Assembly: GCF_029892425.1 (NCBI RefSeq)
Contig: NZ_JARXWB010000009.1
Coordinates: forward strand, 62,001 to 126,000
Origin: Bradyrhizobium sp. BR13661
GTDB lineage: Bacteria > Pseudomonadota > Alphaproteobacteria > Rhizobiales > Xanthobacteraceae
Direction: 5' to 3'
Length of the DNA: 64,000 nucleotides
The position numbers were made by a program, and so were the translations under genes. This document shows positions 1-9,341 of the stretch, in pieces. Within the stretch, counting starts at the first letter, position 1. Each line of letters starts with the position of its first letter. The notes under the pieces are model-generated. The model was given only the letters and a program-made list of their open reading frames with translations, made no database searches and was not told where the DNA came from.

Positions 1-188
1 CGGCCACTGGCCCATAAAGGCGGCCGTGGGGCTGCCTTTTCGGGCCGGATCCAGCGGGGCTGCCATCGCGAGACAGGATTGGTTTTGCGGCCATATTCCC
101 CTATATGGGGGCCGCGGCCGCGTCGCCGGCATCAGCCCGCGCGAGCGAAAAAGCCCTTCCTGTCCAAACGATTGTTGATCAGCCCTCG
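1..188. other. Leader region upstream of hpnC
   Basis: No convincing gene is seen in these bases. The open frame of hpnC extends upstream to 105, but that extension is Ala-rich and unlike the family, so it is read as leader. A short imperfect dyad (CCATAT, then TATATGG) lies around 92-110 and could be a promoter element. The upstream gene is outside the window. Confidence 0.4.
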
Positions 189-1073
189 ATGACCTCTGCG
201 AGCGAATTGCGATCCGGCAAGGGTGACCGCGACGAGAATTTCCCCGTCGCGTCCTGGATCATTCATCCGCGTCATCGTGCCCTGATCCTGGCCTATTACA
301 ATTTCGTCCGCACCGCCGACGACATCGCCGATCACGCGAGCCTGCCGGCGGACGAGAAGCTTCGCTATCTCGACCTGCTCGAGGCGGAACTGCTCGGCAA
401 CGGTGATACCCAGGCTGAAGCCGTCACCTTGCGCCGCGCGCTGGCGGAGCGCGGGATGGCCCCGCGGCACGCGCTCGACGTGCTGATCGCGTTCCGCATG
501 GACGTGACCAAGCTGCGCTACGAGACCTGGGACGAGGTCATCCACTATTGCCGCTATTCGGCGATGCCGGTCGGCCGCTTCATGCTCGACGTTCATGGCG
601 AGAGCACCGCGACCTGGGCCGCGTCGGATGCGCTTTGCGCGGGCCTGCAGATCAACAATCACCTGCAGGACTGCGGCAAGGATTATCGCGAGCTCAACCG
701 CGTCTATCTGCCGCGCGATGCGCTGGCAGCACACGGCGCCACGGTCGAGCAGCTGGGCCTTGCGCAGTCGCCGCCGGCAATGCTGGCTTGCCTGCAGGGC
801 CTTGCGGTGCGCAACGAGGCACTGCTCAATGACGGCCGGTCGCTGGCCGCGGAGATCCGCGATGTCCGCCTCGGCGTCGACGTCGCGGTGATCCAGGCCT
901 ATGCCGATCGCATCGTGCGTCTCTTGAAGGTGCGCGATCCCCTGCGCGAGCGGGTGCATCTGAACAAGTTTGAATTGCTCATTTTCAGCCTGGCCGGCAT
1001 CGCCGGTGAGCTCGGCCGTCGCGCGATCGGCCGCAAGGCCATCTCTCGTCCGGGGGCCGCCCATGACGCTTGA
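189..1073 (+). CDS. hpnC: HpnC, squalene synthesis (hydroxysqualene synthase-type)
   Basis: This is a 294-residue trans-isoprenyl diphosphate synthase of the squalene/phytoene synthase fold. It shows the two Asp-rich motifs: DDIAD at about 44-48 and DxxxD at about 161-165 (LQDCGKDYRE), followed by RVYLP. In the HpnCDE route, HpnD makes presqualene diphosphate from two farnesyl diphosphates, HpnC converts it to hydroxysqualene and HpnE reduces that to squalene. The ATG at 189 is chosen because family homology starts at once (ENFPVASWII). The stop overlaps the hpnD start by 11 bases, so the two are translationally coupled. Assignment to HpnC rather than HpnD rests on being first in the conserved C-D-E-shc order. 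Confidence 0.93.
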   Translation: MTSASELRSGKGDRDENFPVASWIIHPRHRALILAYYNFVRTADDIADHASLPADEKLRYLDLLEAELLGNGDTQAEAVTLRRALAERGMAPRHALDVLIAFRMDVTKLRYETWDEVIHYCRYSAMPVGRFMLDVHGESTATWAASDALCAGLQINNHLQDCGKDYRELNRVYLPRDALAAHGATVEQLGLAQSPPAMLACLQGLAVRNEALLNDGRSLAAEIRDVRLGVDVAVIQAYADRIVRLLKVRDPLRERVHLNKFELLIFSLAGIAGELGRRAIGRKAISRPGAAHDA

Positions 1074-1902
1074 GGCGACCGCGCCCAGCGCCAATTATGG
1101 CTCGTCCGCATCGAACAGCTCCTTTTACGCTGCGATGCGCATCCTGCCGCGCGATCAGCGCGAGGCGATGTTCCAGATCTACAGCTTCTGTCGCCAGGTC
1201 GACGACATCGCCGATTCCGACGGTCCGCGCGATCAGCGGCTCGCCGCGCTTCAGCAATGGCGCAACGACATCGACGCGCTCTACCAGGGCAATCCGCCGC
1301 CGCGGCTGAAGGACTATGTCGCCTCCGTGAAGACCTTCGGGCTCAAGCGCGAGGATTTCCTGGCCATCGTCGACGGCATGGAAATGGACGTACCGCAGGA
1401 CATCCGTGCGCCCGACATGGCGACGCTGGATCTCTACTGCGATCGCGTCGCCAGCGCGGTCGGACGTTTGTCGGTGCGGGTGTTCGGCCTGCCGGAAGAG
1501 GATGGCATCCTGCTGGCCCATCATCTCGGCCGCGCGCTCCAGCTCACCAACATCCTGCGCGACATCGACGAGGACGCAACGCTCGGCCGGCTTTATCTGC
1601 CGCGCGAGGCGCTGCTGCATGCCGGCATCACCTCCAACGATCCGAACCGCGTGATTGCCGAGCGCGCGCTGTCGAAAGTTTGCGTATCGCTGACCCAGCG
1701 CGCCAAGGCGCATTTCGAGAAATCGGACGAGATCATGAACCGCAACAGGCGCCGCGTCGTGCGCGCGCCGCGGATCATGTCGAAATACTACCATTCCATC
1801 CTGGACCTGCTGATCGCGCGCGGCTTCAATGCGCCGCGCGAGCCGGTGCGTGTGTCGAAGGTCACACGCATTTTGATCCTGCTCCGCTACGCTTTCATCT
1901 GA
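1063..1902 (+). CDS. hpnD: HpnD, presqualene diphosphate synthase
   Basis: This 279-residue protein is a paralogue of the preceding gene. It carries DDIAD at 47-51 and DxxxD at about 167-171 (RDIDED), followed by LGRLYLP, the typical Mg-diphosphate-binding pair. In the family it condenses two farnesyl diphosphates to presqualene diphosphate. The start at 1063 lies inside the end of hpnC, and a longer upstream frame has no family similarity. The stop codon shares one base with the hpnE start (TGATG), so hpnC, hpnD and hpnE form one coupled unit. The C-terminus is basic and may sit at the membrane surface. Confidence 0.94.
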   Translation: MTLEATAPSANYGSSASNSSFYAAMRILPRDQREAMFQIYSFCRQVDDIADSDGPRDQRLAALQQWRNDIDALYQGNPPPRLKDYVASVKTFGLKREDFLAIVDGMEMDVPQDIRAPDMATLDLYCDRVASAVGRLSVRVFGLPEEDGILLAHHLGRALQLTNILRDIDEDATLGRLYLPREALLHAGITSNDPNRVIAERALSKVCVSLTQRAKAHFEKSDEIMNRNRRRVVRAPRIMSKYYHSILDLLIARGFNAPREPVRVSKVTRILILLRYAFI

Positions 1903-3158
1903 TGCAGAACACAGCTCACATCATCGGCGCTGGAATTTCCGGCCTCTCCGCAGCTGTGCGGCTCGCCAATGCCGGCTACAAGGTCGCCGTGCACGAGGCG
2001 ACGCACCAGGCCGGCGGCCGCTGCCGCTCCTATTTCGACGGCGCCACCAATCTCACCATCGACAACGGCAATCACCTGCTGCTGTCCGGCAACAGCCATG
2101 CGCGGGCCTATGCGCGCGCGATCGGCACCGAAGCCGGCCTCGTCGGGCCTGAGAGCGCGCAGTTTCCCTTCGTCGATATCAAGACCGGGCAACGCTGGCA
2201 GATCGATCTCGGTTCGGGCCGGCTGCCCACCTGGGTGTTCGACGAGGGCCGTCGCGTGCCTGATACCGGGCTCACCGACTATCTCAAGCTGGCGCCGCTG
2301 ATCTGGGCGTCGGAACAGACGCTGGTCGGCAAGTCCATTCCTTGCGAGGGCACGCTCTATCATCGCCTGGTGCAGCCGTTGCTGCTCGCAGCCCTCAACG
2401 TTGATCCGCCCGAGGGCTCGGCCGGGCTTGCCGGCGCAATCGTGCGCGAGACGCTGCTTGCGGGCGGGCAGGCCTGTCGTCCGCTGATCGCGCGCGATGG
2501 TTTGAGCGCTGTGCTGATCGAGCCCGCCGTGAAATATTTGGCTGAGCGCGGCCACACCGTTCAGCTCGGTCACGAGCTCCGCTCCTTCGTCACCGCGGAC
2601 GGCAAGGTCAGCGCGCTGAACTTTGGTGGCGAGGATGTGATCCAGCTTGCCGCAGCCGATGTGATCGTGATGGCGGTGCCGCCGCGCGCCGCCACGAGCC
2701 TGCTGCCGGGCCTGACCGCGCCGACCGAATTCCGCGCCATCGTCAATGCACATTTCCGCTTCGAGCCGCCGCCGGGTTCGGCGCCGATCCTGGGCGTGAT
2801 CGGCGGCGTCGTGGAATGGCTGTTCGCATTCCCGAACCGGCTGTCCGTCACCATCAGCAATGGCGATCGTCTCGTCGACCTCCAGCGCGAGGAGCTCGCG
2901 CAGACGATCTGGGATGACGTCTGCAAGGCCGGCGGTGTCTCAGGCGAGCTGCCGCCGTGGCAGATCGTGCGCGAGCGCCGTGCCACATTTGCGGCAACGC
3001 CGGCCCAGAATGCCCTGCGTCCCGGGCCGGCCACTGCGCTGAAAAATCTGTTTCTTGCCGGTGACTGGACTGCTACGGGATTGCCTGCAACGATCGAGGG
3101 ATCGGTCCGGTCAGGTGATCGCGCCGCCGATCTGGTGCTGGCCGCAAAGCGGGCTTGA
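1902..3158 (+). CDS. hpnE: HpnE, hydroxysqualene dehydroxylase (FAD amine-oxidase fold)
   Basis: This 418-residue flavoprotein opens with a Rossmann dinucleotide motif, GAGISG at about 9-14, followed by the amine-oxidase signature GGRCRS. Near the C-terminus it has the FAD-contact segment LFLAGDWTATGLPATIEGS. In hopanoid producers HpnE removes the hydroxyl of hydroxysqualene, using reduced flavin, to give squalene for the cyclase. The start overlaps the hpnD stop by one base. The family is related to phytoene desaturases, but the position directly before squalene-hopene cyclase makes HpnE the clear choice. Confidence 0.94.
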   Translation: MQNTAHIIGAGISGLSAAVRLANAGYKVAVHEATHQAGGRCRSYFDGATNLTIDNGNHLLLSGNSHARAYARAIGTEAGLVGPESAQFPFVDIKTGQRWQIDLGSGRLPTWVFDEGRRVPDTGLTDYLKLAPLIWASEQTLVGKSIPCEGTLYHRLVQPLLLAALNVDPPEGSAGLAGAIVRETLLAGGQACRPLIARDGLSAVLIEPAVKYLAERGHTVQLGHELRSFVTADGKVSALNFGGEDVIQLAAADVIVMAVPPRAATSLLPGLTAPTEFRAIVNAHFRFEPPPGSAPILGVIGGVVEWLFAFPNRLSVTISNGDRLVDLQREELAQTIWDDVCKAGGVSGELPPWQIVRERRATFAATPAQNALRPGPATALKNLFLAGDWTATGLPATIEGSVRSGDRAADLVLAAKRA

Positions 3159-3209
3159 CGGGCAATGTCCCGGTCACTTTCAAATCGACGCCAGGAGCAA
3201 TCGAGCGAC

Positions 3210-5162
3210 ATGGATTCCGTGACCGCGACCAGCCGCGAAGCTTTGGAATCGAGCATTGCGTCGGCCACGCAAGGCGTGCTCGGCTTCCAGCAACCGGACG
3301 GCCATTGGGTGTTCGAACTCGAGGCCGATGCCACCATCCCCGCAGAATACGTGTTGTTGCGGCACCATCTCGCCGAGCCCGTCGATGCGCAGCTCGAGGC
3401 CAGGATCGCCAACTATCTGCGCCGCATTCAGGGTGCCCATGGCGGCTGGCCGCTGGTGCATGACGGTGCCTTCGACATGAGCGCCAGCGTGAAGGCTTAC
3501 TTCGCGCTGAAGATGATCGGCGATTCCACGGACAGCCCGCACATGGTGCGGGCGCGCGAGGCGATTCGTTCGCGGGGCGGCGCGGTCCACAGCAACGTCT
3601 TCACCCGCTTCACGCTCGCGATGTTCGGGGTCCTGACCTGGCGCGCGGTGCCGGTGCTGCCGGTCGAGATCACGCTGCTGCCGTTCTGGTTTCCGTTCCA
3701 CATCAACAAGATCTCCTATTGGGCGCGCACCACCATGGTGCCGCTCCTGGTGCTCGCGGCGCTGAAGCCGCGCGCGCGCAATCCGAAGGGCGTCGGCATC
3801 GACGAGCTCTTTCTGGAAGATCCACGCTCGATCGGCATGACCCCCAAGGCGCCACATCAGAGCATGGCCTGGTTCATGCTGTTCCGCGGCATCGATGTAA
3901 TCCTGCGCGCGATCGAGCCGATCGCTCCGAAGGGCCTGCGCCAGCGCGCAATCGACGCGGCGCTCGCCTTCATCGAAGAGCGGCTTAACGGCGAAGACGG
4001 CATGGGCGCGATCTATCCGCCCATGGCCAACATCGTCATGATGTACGATGCGCTCGGCAAGGACGAGACTTACCCGCCGCGCGCGACCACGCGCCGTGGT
4101 CTCGACAAGCTGCTCGTGATCAAGGGCGAGGAGGCCTATTGCCAGCCCTGCGTCTCGCCGATCTGGGACACGACACTTACTGCGCATGCGCTGCTCGAAG
4201 CCGGCGGCGACAAGGCGGTGCCTGCGGCCAAGCAGGGCCTCGATTGGCTGATTCCGAAGCAGGAGCTCGAGGTGAAGGGCGACTGGGCGGTGAAGCGGCC
4301 CAATGTGCGTCCGGGCGGCTGGGCGTTCCAGTACAACAATGCCCATTATCCCGACCTCGACGACACTGCCGTCGTGGTGATGTCGATGGACCGCATGCGC
4401 CGGGAGCACGGGGCGACCGGATATGACGCGGCGATCGACCGCGGCCGGGAGTGGATCGAGGGCATGCAGAGCGACGACGGCGGCTGGGCTGCCTTCGACG
4501 TCAACAATTTCGAGTACTACCTGAACAACATCCCGTTCTCCGACCACGGCGCGCTGCTCGATCCGCCGACCGAGGACGTCACGGCCCGCTGCATCTCGAT
4601 GCTGGCCCAGCTCGGCGAGACCGCAAAGACCAGCAAGTCCGTCGCCGCTGGCGTCGCCTATCTGCGCAAGACCCAGCACCCGGAGGGCTCCTGGTACGGC
4701 CGCTGGGGCATGAACTTCATCTACGGGACCTGGTCGGTCCTGTGCGCCCTCAACATGGCCGGCGTCGACCGCAACGACCCGATGATGCGCAAGGCGGCCG
4801 GCTGGCTGGCCTCGATCCAGAACGAGGACGGCGGCTGGGGTGAGGATGCGGTGAGCTACCGGCTCGACTACAAGGGCTGGGAAGCCGCCCCCTCGACCGC
4901 GTCGCAAACGGCATGGGCCTTGCTTGCCCTGATGGCTGTAGGCGAGGTTGATCACCCGGCCGTCGCCCGCGGGGTGGAGTACCTGATTGCAACACAGAAC
5001 GAAAAAGGACTGTGGGACGAGAGCCGCTACACCGCCACCGGCTTCCCCCGCGTGTTCTATCTGCGATACCATGGTTACCCGAAGTTCTTCCCGTTGTGGG
5101 CACTTGCGCGGTATCGGAACTTGCGGAATACCAACAGCAGGGTGGTAGGGGTCGGGATGTGA
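3210..5162 (+). CDS. shc: Squalene-hopene cyclase (HpnF)
   Basis: This protein of about 650 residues is a membrane-bound class II triterpene cyclase that turns squalene into hopene/hopanol. The catalytic DxDD motif is D-L-D-D at about 382-385 (HYPDLDDTAV), and several QW repeats are visible (QSDDGGWAAFD, QNEDGGWGED, KTQHPEGSWYGRWG). Length matches the family. The start at 3210 (MDSVTATS) has an AGGAG about 12 bases upstream. An in-frame ATG at 3165 would add 15 residues, so the start is not certain. The stop overlaps the hpnG GTG by 4 bases. It is the central enzyme of the locus. Confidence 0.97.
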   Translation: MDSVTATSREALESSIASATQGVLGFQQPDGHWVFELEADATIPAEYVLLRHHLAEPVDAQLEARIANYLRRIQGAHGGWPLVHDGAFDMSASVKAYFALKMIGDSTDSPHMVRAREAIRSRGGAVHSNVFTRFTLAMFGVLTWRAVPVLPVEITLLPFWFPFHINKISYWARTTMVPLLVLAALKPRARNPKGVGIDELFLEDPRSIGMTPKAPHQSMAWFMLFRGIDVILRAIEPIAPKGLRQRAIDAALAFIEERLNGEDGMGAIYPPMANIVMMYDALGKDETYPPRATTRRGLDKLLVIKGEEAYCQPCVSPIWDTTLTAHALLEAGGDKAVPAAKQGLDWLIPKQELEVKGDWAVKRPNVRPGGWAFQYNNAHYPDLDDTAVVVMSMDRMRREHGATGYDAAIDRGREWIEGMQSDDGGWAAFDVNNFEYYLNNIPFSDHGALLDPPTEDVTARCISMLAQLGETAKTSKSVAAGVAYLRKTQHPEGSWYGRWGMNFIYGTWSVLCALNMAGVDRNDPMMRKAAGWLASIQNEDGGWGEDAVSYRLDYKGWEAAPSTASQTAWALLALMAVGEVDHPAVARGVEYLIATQNEKGLWDESRYTATGFPRVFYLRYHGYPKFFPLWALARYRNLRNTNSRVVGVGM

Positions 5163-5908
5163 CTTTGGGGACGGGGGAGTGTGTTACCGCGCGTCAAGCC
5201 GTTGATCCGCGCCCGATATTGATCGTGACCGGACTGGTCCAGGAGGCCCGCATCGCTGCTGGGCCCGGGATGGCGGTCATCTGCTCGTCCAGCAGCCCGA
5301 CCCAGTTGCGCGCGCTCCTGACGGTCGTGGACCCCGTCTCGATCCGCGGCGTGATCTCGTTCGGCGTGGCCGGCGGGCTGGACCCGAGCTTGCGCTCCGG
5401 CGACGTCGTGGTGGCGACCGAGGTGCTCGCGGGCGATGCCCGCTGGGTCGCCGGCCTGTCGCTCGGCGGCGACCTCATCGACAAGCTGACCTCCGGCCGC
5501 CGCCGGGTGGTGCGCGGTTCTCTGGCAGGTGCCGAGGAAGTGGTCACGGGCAGGTCGGGCAAGGCCGCGCTGCATTCGGAGACCGGCGCCTCCGCCGTCG
5601 ACATGGAAAGCCACATCGCCGCCGCCTACGCCACTGAAGCCGGCCTGCCGTTCGCCGCGGTCCGCGTCATCAGCGACCCCGCCCACCGCGCGCTGCCGGC
5701 ACTCGCCCGCGCCGCGATCAAGCCGAACGGCCAGATCGACCTCGCCGCCGTCCTGCGCGGCATCGTCCGCAATCCCACGACGCTCCACGCGCTGGTCTCG
5801 ACCGGCCTCGACTTCAACCGCGCGTTGCGCTCGCTTCGCGGCTGTCGCGATTTCCTGATCGGGACGGAGCTCATCGAGAGTGAAGCGCTGGTTTCGAACG
5901 CGGCCTGA
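5159..5908 (+). CDS. hpnG: HpnG, hopanoid-associated nucleosidase/phosphorylase
   Basis: This is a 249-residue PNP/UDP phosphorylase-fold protein related to MTA/SAH nucleosidases. It has the glycine-rich FGVAGGLDPSLRSGDVVVAT segment and the ribose-binding VDMESHIAAAYA, then RVISDPA. In hopanoid makers HpnG cleaves adenine from adenosylhopane to give (phospho)ribosylhopane. The start is taken as the GTG at 5159, which overlaps the shc stop in a GTGA arrangement and has a purine-rich AGGGG upstream. It ends the first hopanoid operon, and a strong terminator follows at 5935. Confidence 0.9.
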   Translation: MTLGTGECVTARQAVDPRPILIVTGLVQEARIAAGPGMAVICSSSSPTQLRALLTVVDPVSIRGVISFGVAGGLDPSLRSGDVVVATEVLAGDARWVAGLSLGGDLIDKLTSGRRRVVRGSLAGAEEVVTGRSGKAALHSETGASAVDMESHIAAAYATEAGLPFAAVRVISDPAHRALPALARAAIKPNGQIDLAAVLRGIVRNPTTLHALVSTGLDFNRALRSLRGCRDFLIGTELIESEALVSNAA

Positions 5909-5934
5909 GCTGGGTCTTCGAAACGAGAATAGCA

Positions 5935-5964
5935 AAAAGGCCCGGTCGCGCGACCGGGCCTTTT
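5935..5964. terminator. Bidirectional intrinsic terminator after hpnG
   Basis: A perfect 30-base palindrome has the arms AAAAGGCCCGGTCGC and GCGACCGGGCCTTTT, with a T-run on each strand. It separates hpnG on the plus strand from the convergent aminophosphonate operon on the minus strand and can serve both. Confidence 0.85.
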
Positions 5965-6025
5965 CGTTCGGAGTCCATAACCCGGATGGCGCGCGCTGTC
6001 GTGAAGCCTGCGCGTCGCGATCCGC

Positions 6026-7369
6026 TCACAAGGCAGCCATCGCTGCTTCCAGAATATCGAGAGCCTCGTCGAGTTCGGCGCGCGAGATCGTCAGCGGCGG
6101 GCAGAGCGTGACCACGTTGCCGCCGCCGAGCTTGAAGCTCAGGCCTGCCTCCAGGCAGCGATACAACAGGCGCTCCGCGCGTGCGTTGGCATCAAGCGTG
6201 TCGCGCCGGCCGATCTCGACGCCGAGATAGAGACCTGCGCCGCGCACCTCGGAGATCACGGGATATCGCTCTGCCATCGATCGCAGACGTTCGAGCGCGT
6301 GGGCGCCGAGGACACGCGCTGCGGCCAGCAGCCCTTCCTCCGCGATCACATCGAGCGTGGCCAGCGCCGCAGCGCAGCCGACCGGGCTCTTCTCATGGGT
6401 ATAGTGGCCGAGCGCTCCCTCGGGCACCACGTCGAGATCGGCCCGCGCCACGATGGCCGCCATCGGCATGATGCCGCCGCCGAGGCCCTTGCCGAGCACG
6501 AGAATGTCGGGTGTCGTATCGGCCTGCTCGCAGACGAACATGGTCCCGGTGCGGCCGAGGCAGCTCGGTACCTCGTCGAAGATCAGCAGCGCCCCGTGCC
6601 GGTCGCAGCTCGCGCGCACGCGCGGCCAGAAGCCGGGCGGCGGCAGCTCGACCGTGGTCCAGCGCATCGGCTCCGCGATCACGGCCGCGACGTCGCCCTG
6701 CACCTCGAGGACATAATCGATGTAGTCGGCGAGGCGCTCATGCGCGCGGCCGTCCTGCCCGAAGAAGCGCGCGGCGAGTCCCGGCGGCGGCACATGCTCC
6801 GTGCCCGGCAGCAGCGGGCCGGCGCCGCGCCGGAACAGCGCTTCGCCGCCGACCGAGACGGCGTCGAGATTGGCGCCGTGAAAAGCATCCCACATCGACA
6901 GGGTCTTGTGTCGCCCCGTCGCGTAGCGGGCGAGCTTCAGGGCCATGCCGATGGCTGCCGACCCGCTGGGGGCCAGCAACACTTTCTCTAGCTTCCCGGG
7001 CGCCACTTCGGCGAGGCGCCGGGCGAGGTCGATGGCGGATGTGTTGGTGTAACGGCGCGGGCAGAAGGGCAGGGTATCGAGCTGCGACTTGATGGCCGCG
7101 ACCACGCTTGGATGACCGTAGCCGACCTGATGCACGCTATTGCCGTGGAAATCGAGGATGCGCCGGCCCTGGAGATCGACGATGTGGCTGCCTTCGGCGG
7201 CAGTCGCCACGTTCAGGCACGGCGTCGACAGCGACTGTCGCAGGAACCAGCGTTCATCCTCGTCGAGCCATTGCTGAGTCTGCGCGTCGATATGGCGTTT
7301 CTGAAACGCCCGTCGCTCCGCCGACAGATTGACGTCGCCCTCGGCAGCGCTCATGTCGGACGAGCTCAT
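6026..7369 (-). CDS. PLP-dependent class III aminotransferase-fold enzyme, likely PbfA-type aminophosphonate lyase
   Basis: This 447-residue fold-type I PLP enzyme has the class III layout: PSGSAAIG for cofactor phosphate binding at about 134, LLIFDEVPS with the pyridine-binding Asp265, and Schiff-base Lys294 in VLGKGLGGG. The substrate-loop segment DFHGNSVHQVGYGHP differs from ordinary class III transaminases. As I recall, it is the style of the PbfA family, which deaminates (R)-1-hydroxy-2-aminoethylphosphonate to phosphonoacetaldehyde. It overlaps phnX by 4 bases (ATGA), so its product should feed PhnX. A true aminotransferase acting on 2-aminoethylphosphonate is the alternative. The lyase call is inference from context and motif; the PLP fold is clear. 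Confidence 0.72.
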   Translation of the reverse strand: MSSSDMSAAEGDVNLSAERRAFQKRHIDAQTQQWLDEDERWFLRQSLSTPCLNVATAAEGSHIVDLQGRRILDFHGNSVHQVGYGHPSVVAAIKSQLDTLPFCPRRYTNTSAIDLARRLAEVAPGKLEKVLLAPSGSAAIGMALKLARYATGRHKTLSMWDAFHGANLDAVSVGGEALFRRGAGPLLPGTEHVPPPGLAARFFGQDGRAHERLADYIDYVLEVQGDVAAVIAEPMRWTTVELPPPGFWPRVRASCDRHGALLIFDEVPSCLGRTGTMFVCEQADTTPDILVLGKGLGGGIMPMAAIVARADLDVVPEGALGHYTHEKSPVGCAAALATLDVIAEEGLLAAARVLGAHALERLRSMAERYPVISEVRGAGLYLGVEIGRRDTLDANARAERLLYRCLEAGLSFKLGGGNVVTLCPPLTISRAELDEALDILEAAMAAL

Positions 7370-8181
7370 GGCCGCTCTCCGCTGGCCAGTCGGCCCTCGA
7401 TCGCCGCGATCACCGGGAGGATGTCGGCGACGCCGTCGATCACGTAATGGGCGCCGGCATCCGTCAGCCGCTCGACTGCGGCCGCGCGGCGCTCGGCGAA
7501 GGCTTTCGGCGGCAACGCCGCGGTGTCGGCCAGCGACAACCCGAACACATTGCCGGTGACGGCAACGCCGACGGTCCAGCAGCCGCCGTTGAGGCCTTCC
7601 TTGATCCCGACCTCGGTGTCGTCGACCTTGACGCAGCTCCATGCCGGCCAGACGGCGAGCTCCAGAAAGGCTTTGTAGAGCATGAACGGCGTCGGGCGGC
7701 CGTCGGGCGTGTCTCCGGTGCAAACGATGCTGTCAGGTGCATAGCCTTGCGCGGCTGCGACCGGAATGACCTCGGCCATGATCTCGCGCGTGTAGCCCGT
7801 GCTCGAGCCGATCTTCAGGCCGCGGCGCCGCAAGGCCGCGACAGCCTCGGTCACGCCCGGGATGACGTCGGCGTAGCGGGCGGCGACCTCGACATTCATC
7901 GGTACGAAGACGTCGTAGACGGCGTCGATGTCCGCTTCGGTCGGCTCGTGCCCGTGCTTGTCGCGCCACGCGGCGGCGATCCGGGGCAGTCGCATCAGCG
8001 CGGCGATGTGGGGGCGCTTGGCCATGCCCATCGGCCCGCGCGCCTCGTCGACGGTGATCGTCACGCCGAAGCGCGCGAATGCCTCGACGAACACGCCCAT
8101 CGGCGCCAGCGAGCCGTGGTCCACGGTCGTGCCGGCCCAGTCGAACACCACGGCCCTGACGTGCTCGAATGTATCGCTCAT
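7366..8181 (-). CDS. phnX: Phosphonoacetaldehyde hydrolase (phosphonatase)
   Basis: This 271-residue HAD-superfamily hydrolase cleaves the C-P bond of phosphonoacetaldehyde to acetaldehyde and phosphate. The nucleophile loop FDWAGTT gives Asp14 with Ala16 at the +2 position that marks phosphonatases. The Schiff-base lysine is Lys55 in ARGPMGMAKRPHI. The later HAD motifs STGYTREIM and KVDDTEVGIKEGLN are present. It overlaps both neighbours by 4 bases (ATGA at 7366 and at 8178), so three enzymes are coupled. These residues separate true PhnX from generic HAD phosphatases. Confidence 0.95.
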   Translation of the reverse strand: MSDTFEHVRAVVFDWAGTTVDHGSLAPMGVFVEAFARFGVTITVDEARGPMGMAKRPHIAALMRLPRIAAAWRDKHGHEPTEADIDAVYDVFVPMNVEVAARYADVIPGVTEAVAALRRRGLKIGSSTGYTREIMAEVIPVAAAQGYAPDSIVCTGDTPDGRPTPFMLYKAFLELAVWPAWSCVKVDDTEVGIKEGLNGGCWTVGVAVTGNVFGLSLADTAALPPKAFAERRAAAVERLTDAGAHYVIDGVADILPVIAAIEGRLASGERP

Positions 8182-9341
8182 GTGGCTCGGCTCCCGGACG
8201 TCAGTTCGTCGATGACTTCCTCGGCGATCGCAAACGAGGTGCTGGCGCCGGTGCCGCTGGTGATCATGACGAGGCGCACAGCGTCAGATGGGCGATCGAC
8301 CAGCATCAGCCGGTCGGACGCCGAGGCATAGGTGCCGATCCAGCGCTCGCGGATGACGGGTGTTGGCCATGCCAGCACCTGGCGGAATTCGTCCATGATC
8401 AACTCGTCCACCGTATCAGGACCAAACGGGTCCGGCGTCGCGTCGTAATGGTGGGAATCGCCGACGACGAGCGAGCCATCCTCGCTCTGCACGGCGATCA
8501 GATGCACGCCGTTGGCCAGATGCTGTCCTTGCTCGGATTCGAGTCGCTGCTTGAGCGCGGCCGCCTCCGGCAGTTCGGCGTAGCCGAGATAGCGCACGAG
8601 GCCGAGGTCCGACATCACAGCCGCGTTGAAGCGCGGCGCCGCGCTTGCCGACGCGACCCGCAGCATGTGCAGCTTGCAGCGCACGAGCCCATAGGCGCTG
8701 ATGCGTTCCGGATAGAGGCCGAGGAAATCGTCGCCGGGGCAGACCACGCAGAGCCGGGCGCGGACCGGCCCCCGCGTGGTCTCGATCACCGGCGGCGCGA
8801 CCTCCTTGGCCAGCGTCTGATACAGGAAGGTGACACCATGCACCTCGGCGAGCCACTTCGCCAAGGCCGGCACGGCGATGCGCGATTCCACCCGCAAATC
8901 GTGCGGGCTCGCCAGCACGGCTTGCAGATCGTCGGTCCGCAGCATCGGGAAACGGCGGCCCGCTTCAGTCGGGCTCAGAAGCTCGCACCCCTCGCCCATC
9001 TCGGTGCTGCGGAACGCCTCGAGCACCGCTGCGGCTTCCGGTCGCCGCACCGCAACCGCCAGTCCGGCATGCTCGATCCTGATGCCCGCGGCCGGGGCCA
9101 CTTCGGCCCAGACCTGCCGCGACCGCATCGCCCGCTGCCAGCACTGGCCGCGTTGCTGCCCGGTGACGGTGACGAAGCCGAAGTTGCGGATCGAGGCGCC
9201 GTTTGCCCTTGCATCGCGCTCGATGACCATGACCCGCAAGCCCCGGCGCACGCCCGCAAGCGCATGGGCGAGACCACAGATGCCGCCCCCGATAATTGCC
9301 AGATCGAATTCGTTCCCGGACACGCTCACCGTTGTCTCCAC
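8178..9341 (-). CDS. FAD-dependent oxidoreductase of aminophosphonate catabolism (TIGR03364 type)
   Basis: This 387-residue DAO-family flavoprotein has an N-terminal Rossmann GGGICG at about 18-23, the RNFGF segment where glycine-oxidase relatives contact flavin, and the C-terminal GTYASASDRLML and SGTGASTSFAIAEE. The TIGR03364 family is syntenic with phosphonatases and was proposed to deaminate aminophosphonates. Characterised relatives (PbfC/PbfD) oxidise N-methyl-2-aminoethylphosphonate or 2-aminoethylphosphonate to phosphonoacetaldehyde. Here it sits directly upstream of phnX and downstream of the transporter, so that role fits. The exact substrate cannot be read from the sequence. Confidence 0.82.
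   Translation of the reverse strand: METTVSVSGNEFDLAIIGGGICGLAHALAGVRRGLRVMVIERDARANGASIRNFGFVTVTGQQRGQCWQRAMRSRQVWAEVAPAAGIRIEHAGLAVAVRRPEAAAVLEAFRSTEMGEGCELLSPTEAGRRFPMLRTDDLQAVLASPHDLRVESRIAVPALAKWLAEVHGVTFLYQTLAKEVAPPVIETTRGPVRARLCVVCPGDDFLGLYPERISAYGLVRCKLHMLRVASASAAPRFNAAVMSDLGLVRYLGYAELPEAAALKQRLESEQGQHLANGVHLIAVQSEDGSLVVGDSHHYDATPDPFGPDTVDELIMDEFRQVLAWPTPVIRERWIGTYASASDRLMLVDRPSDAVRLVMITSGTGASTSFAIAEEVIDELTSGSRAT

Noticed and set aside
3180-5072. Long minus-strand frame opposite shc
   Set aside because: The sense frame is a clear squalene-hopene cyclase with catalytic motif and QW repeats; the antisense product has no motif.
5909-6025. Search for a site-specific attachment or tRNA end at the hopanoid/phosphonate junction
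   Set aside because: Only a terminator is present; no tRNA, integrase or direct repeat was seen.
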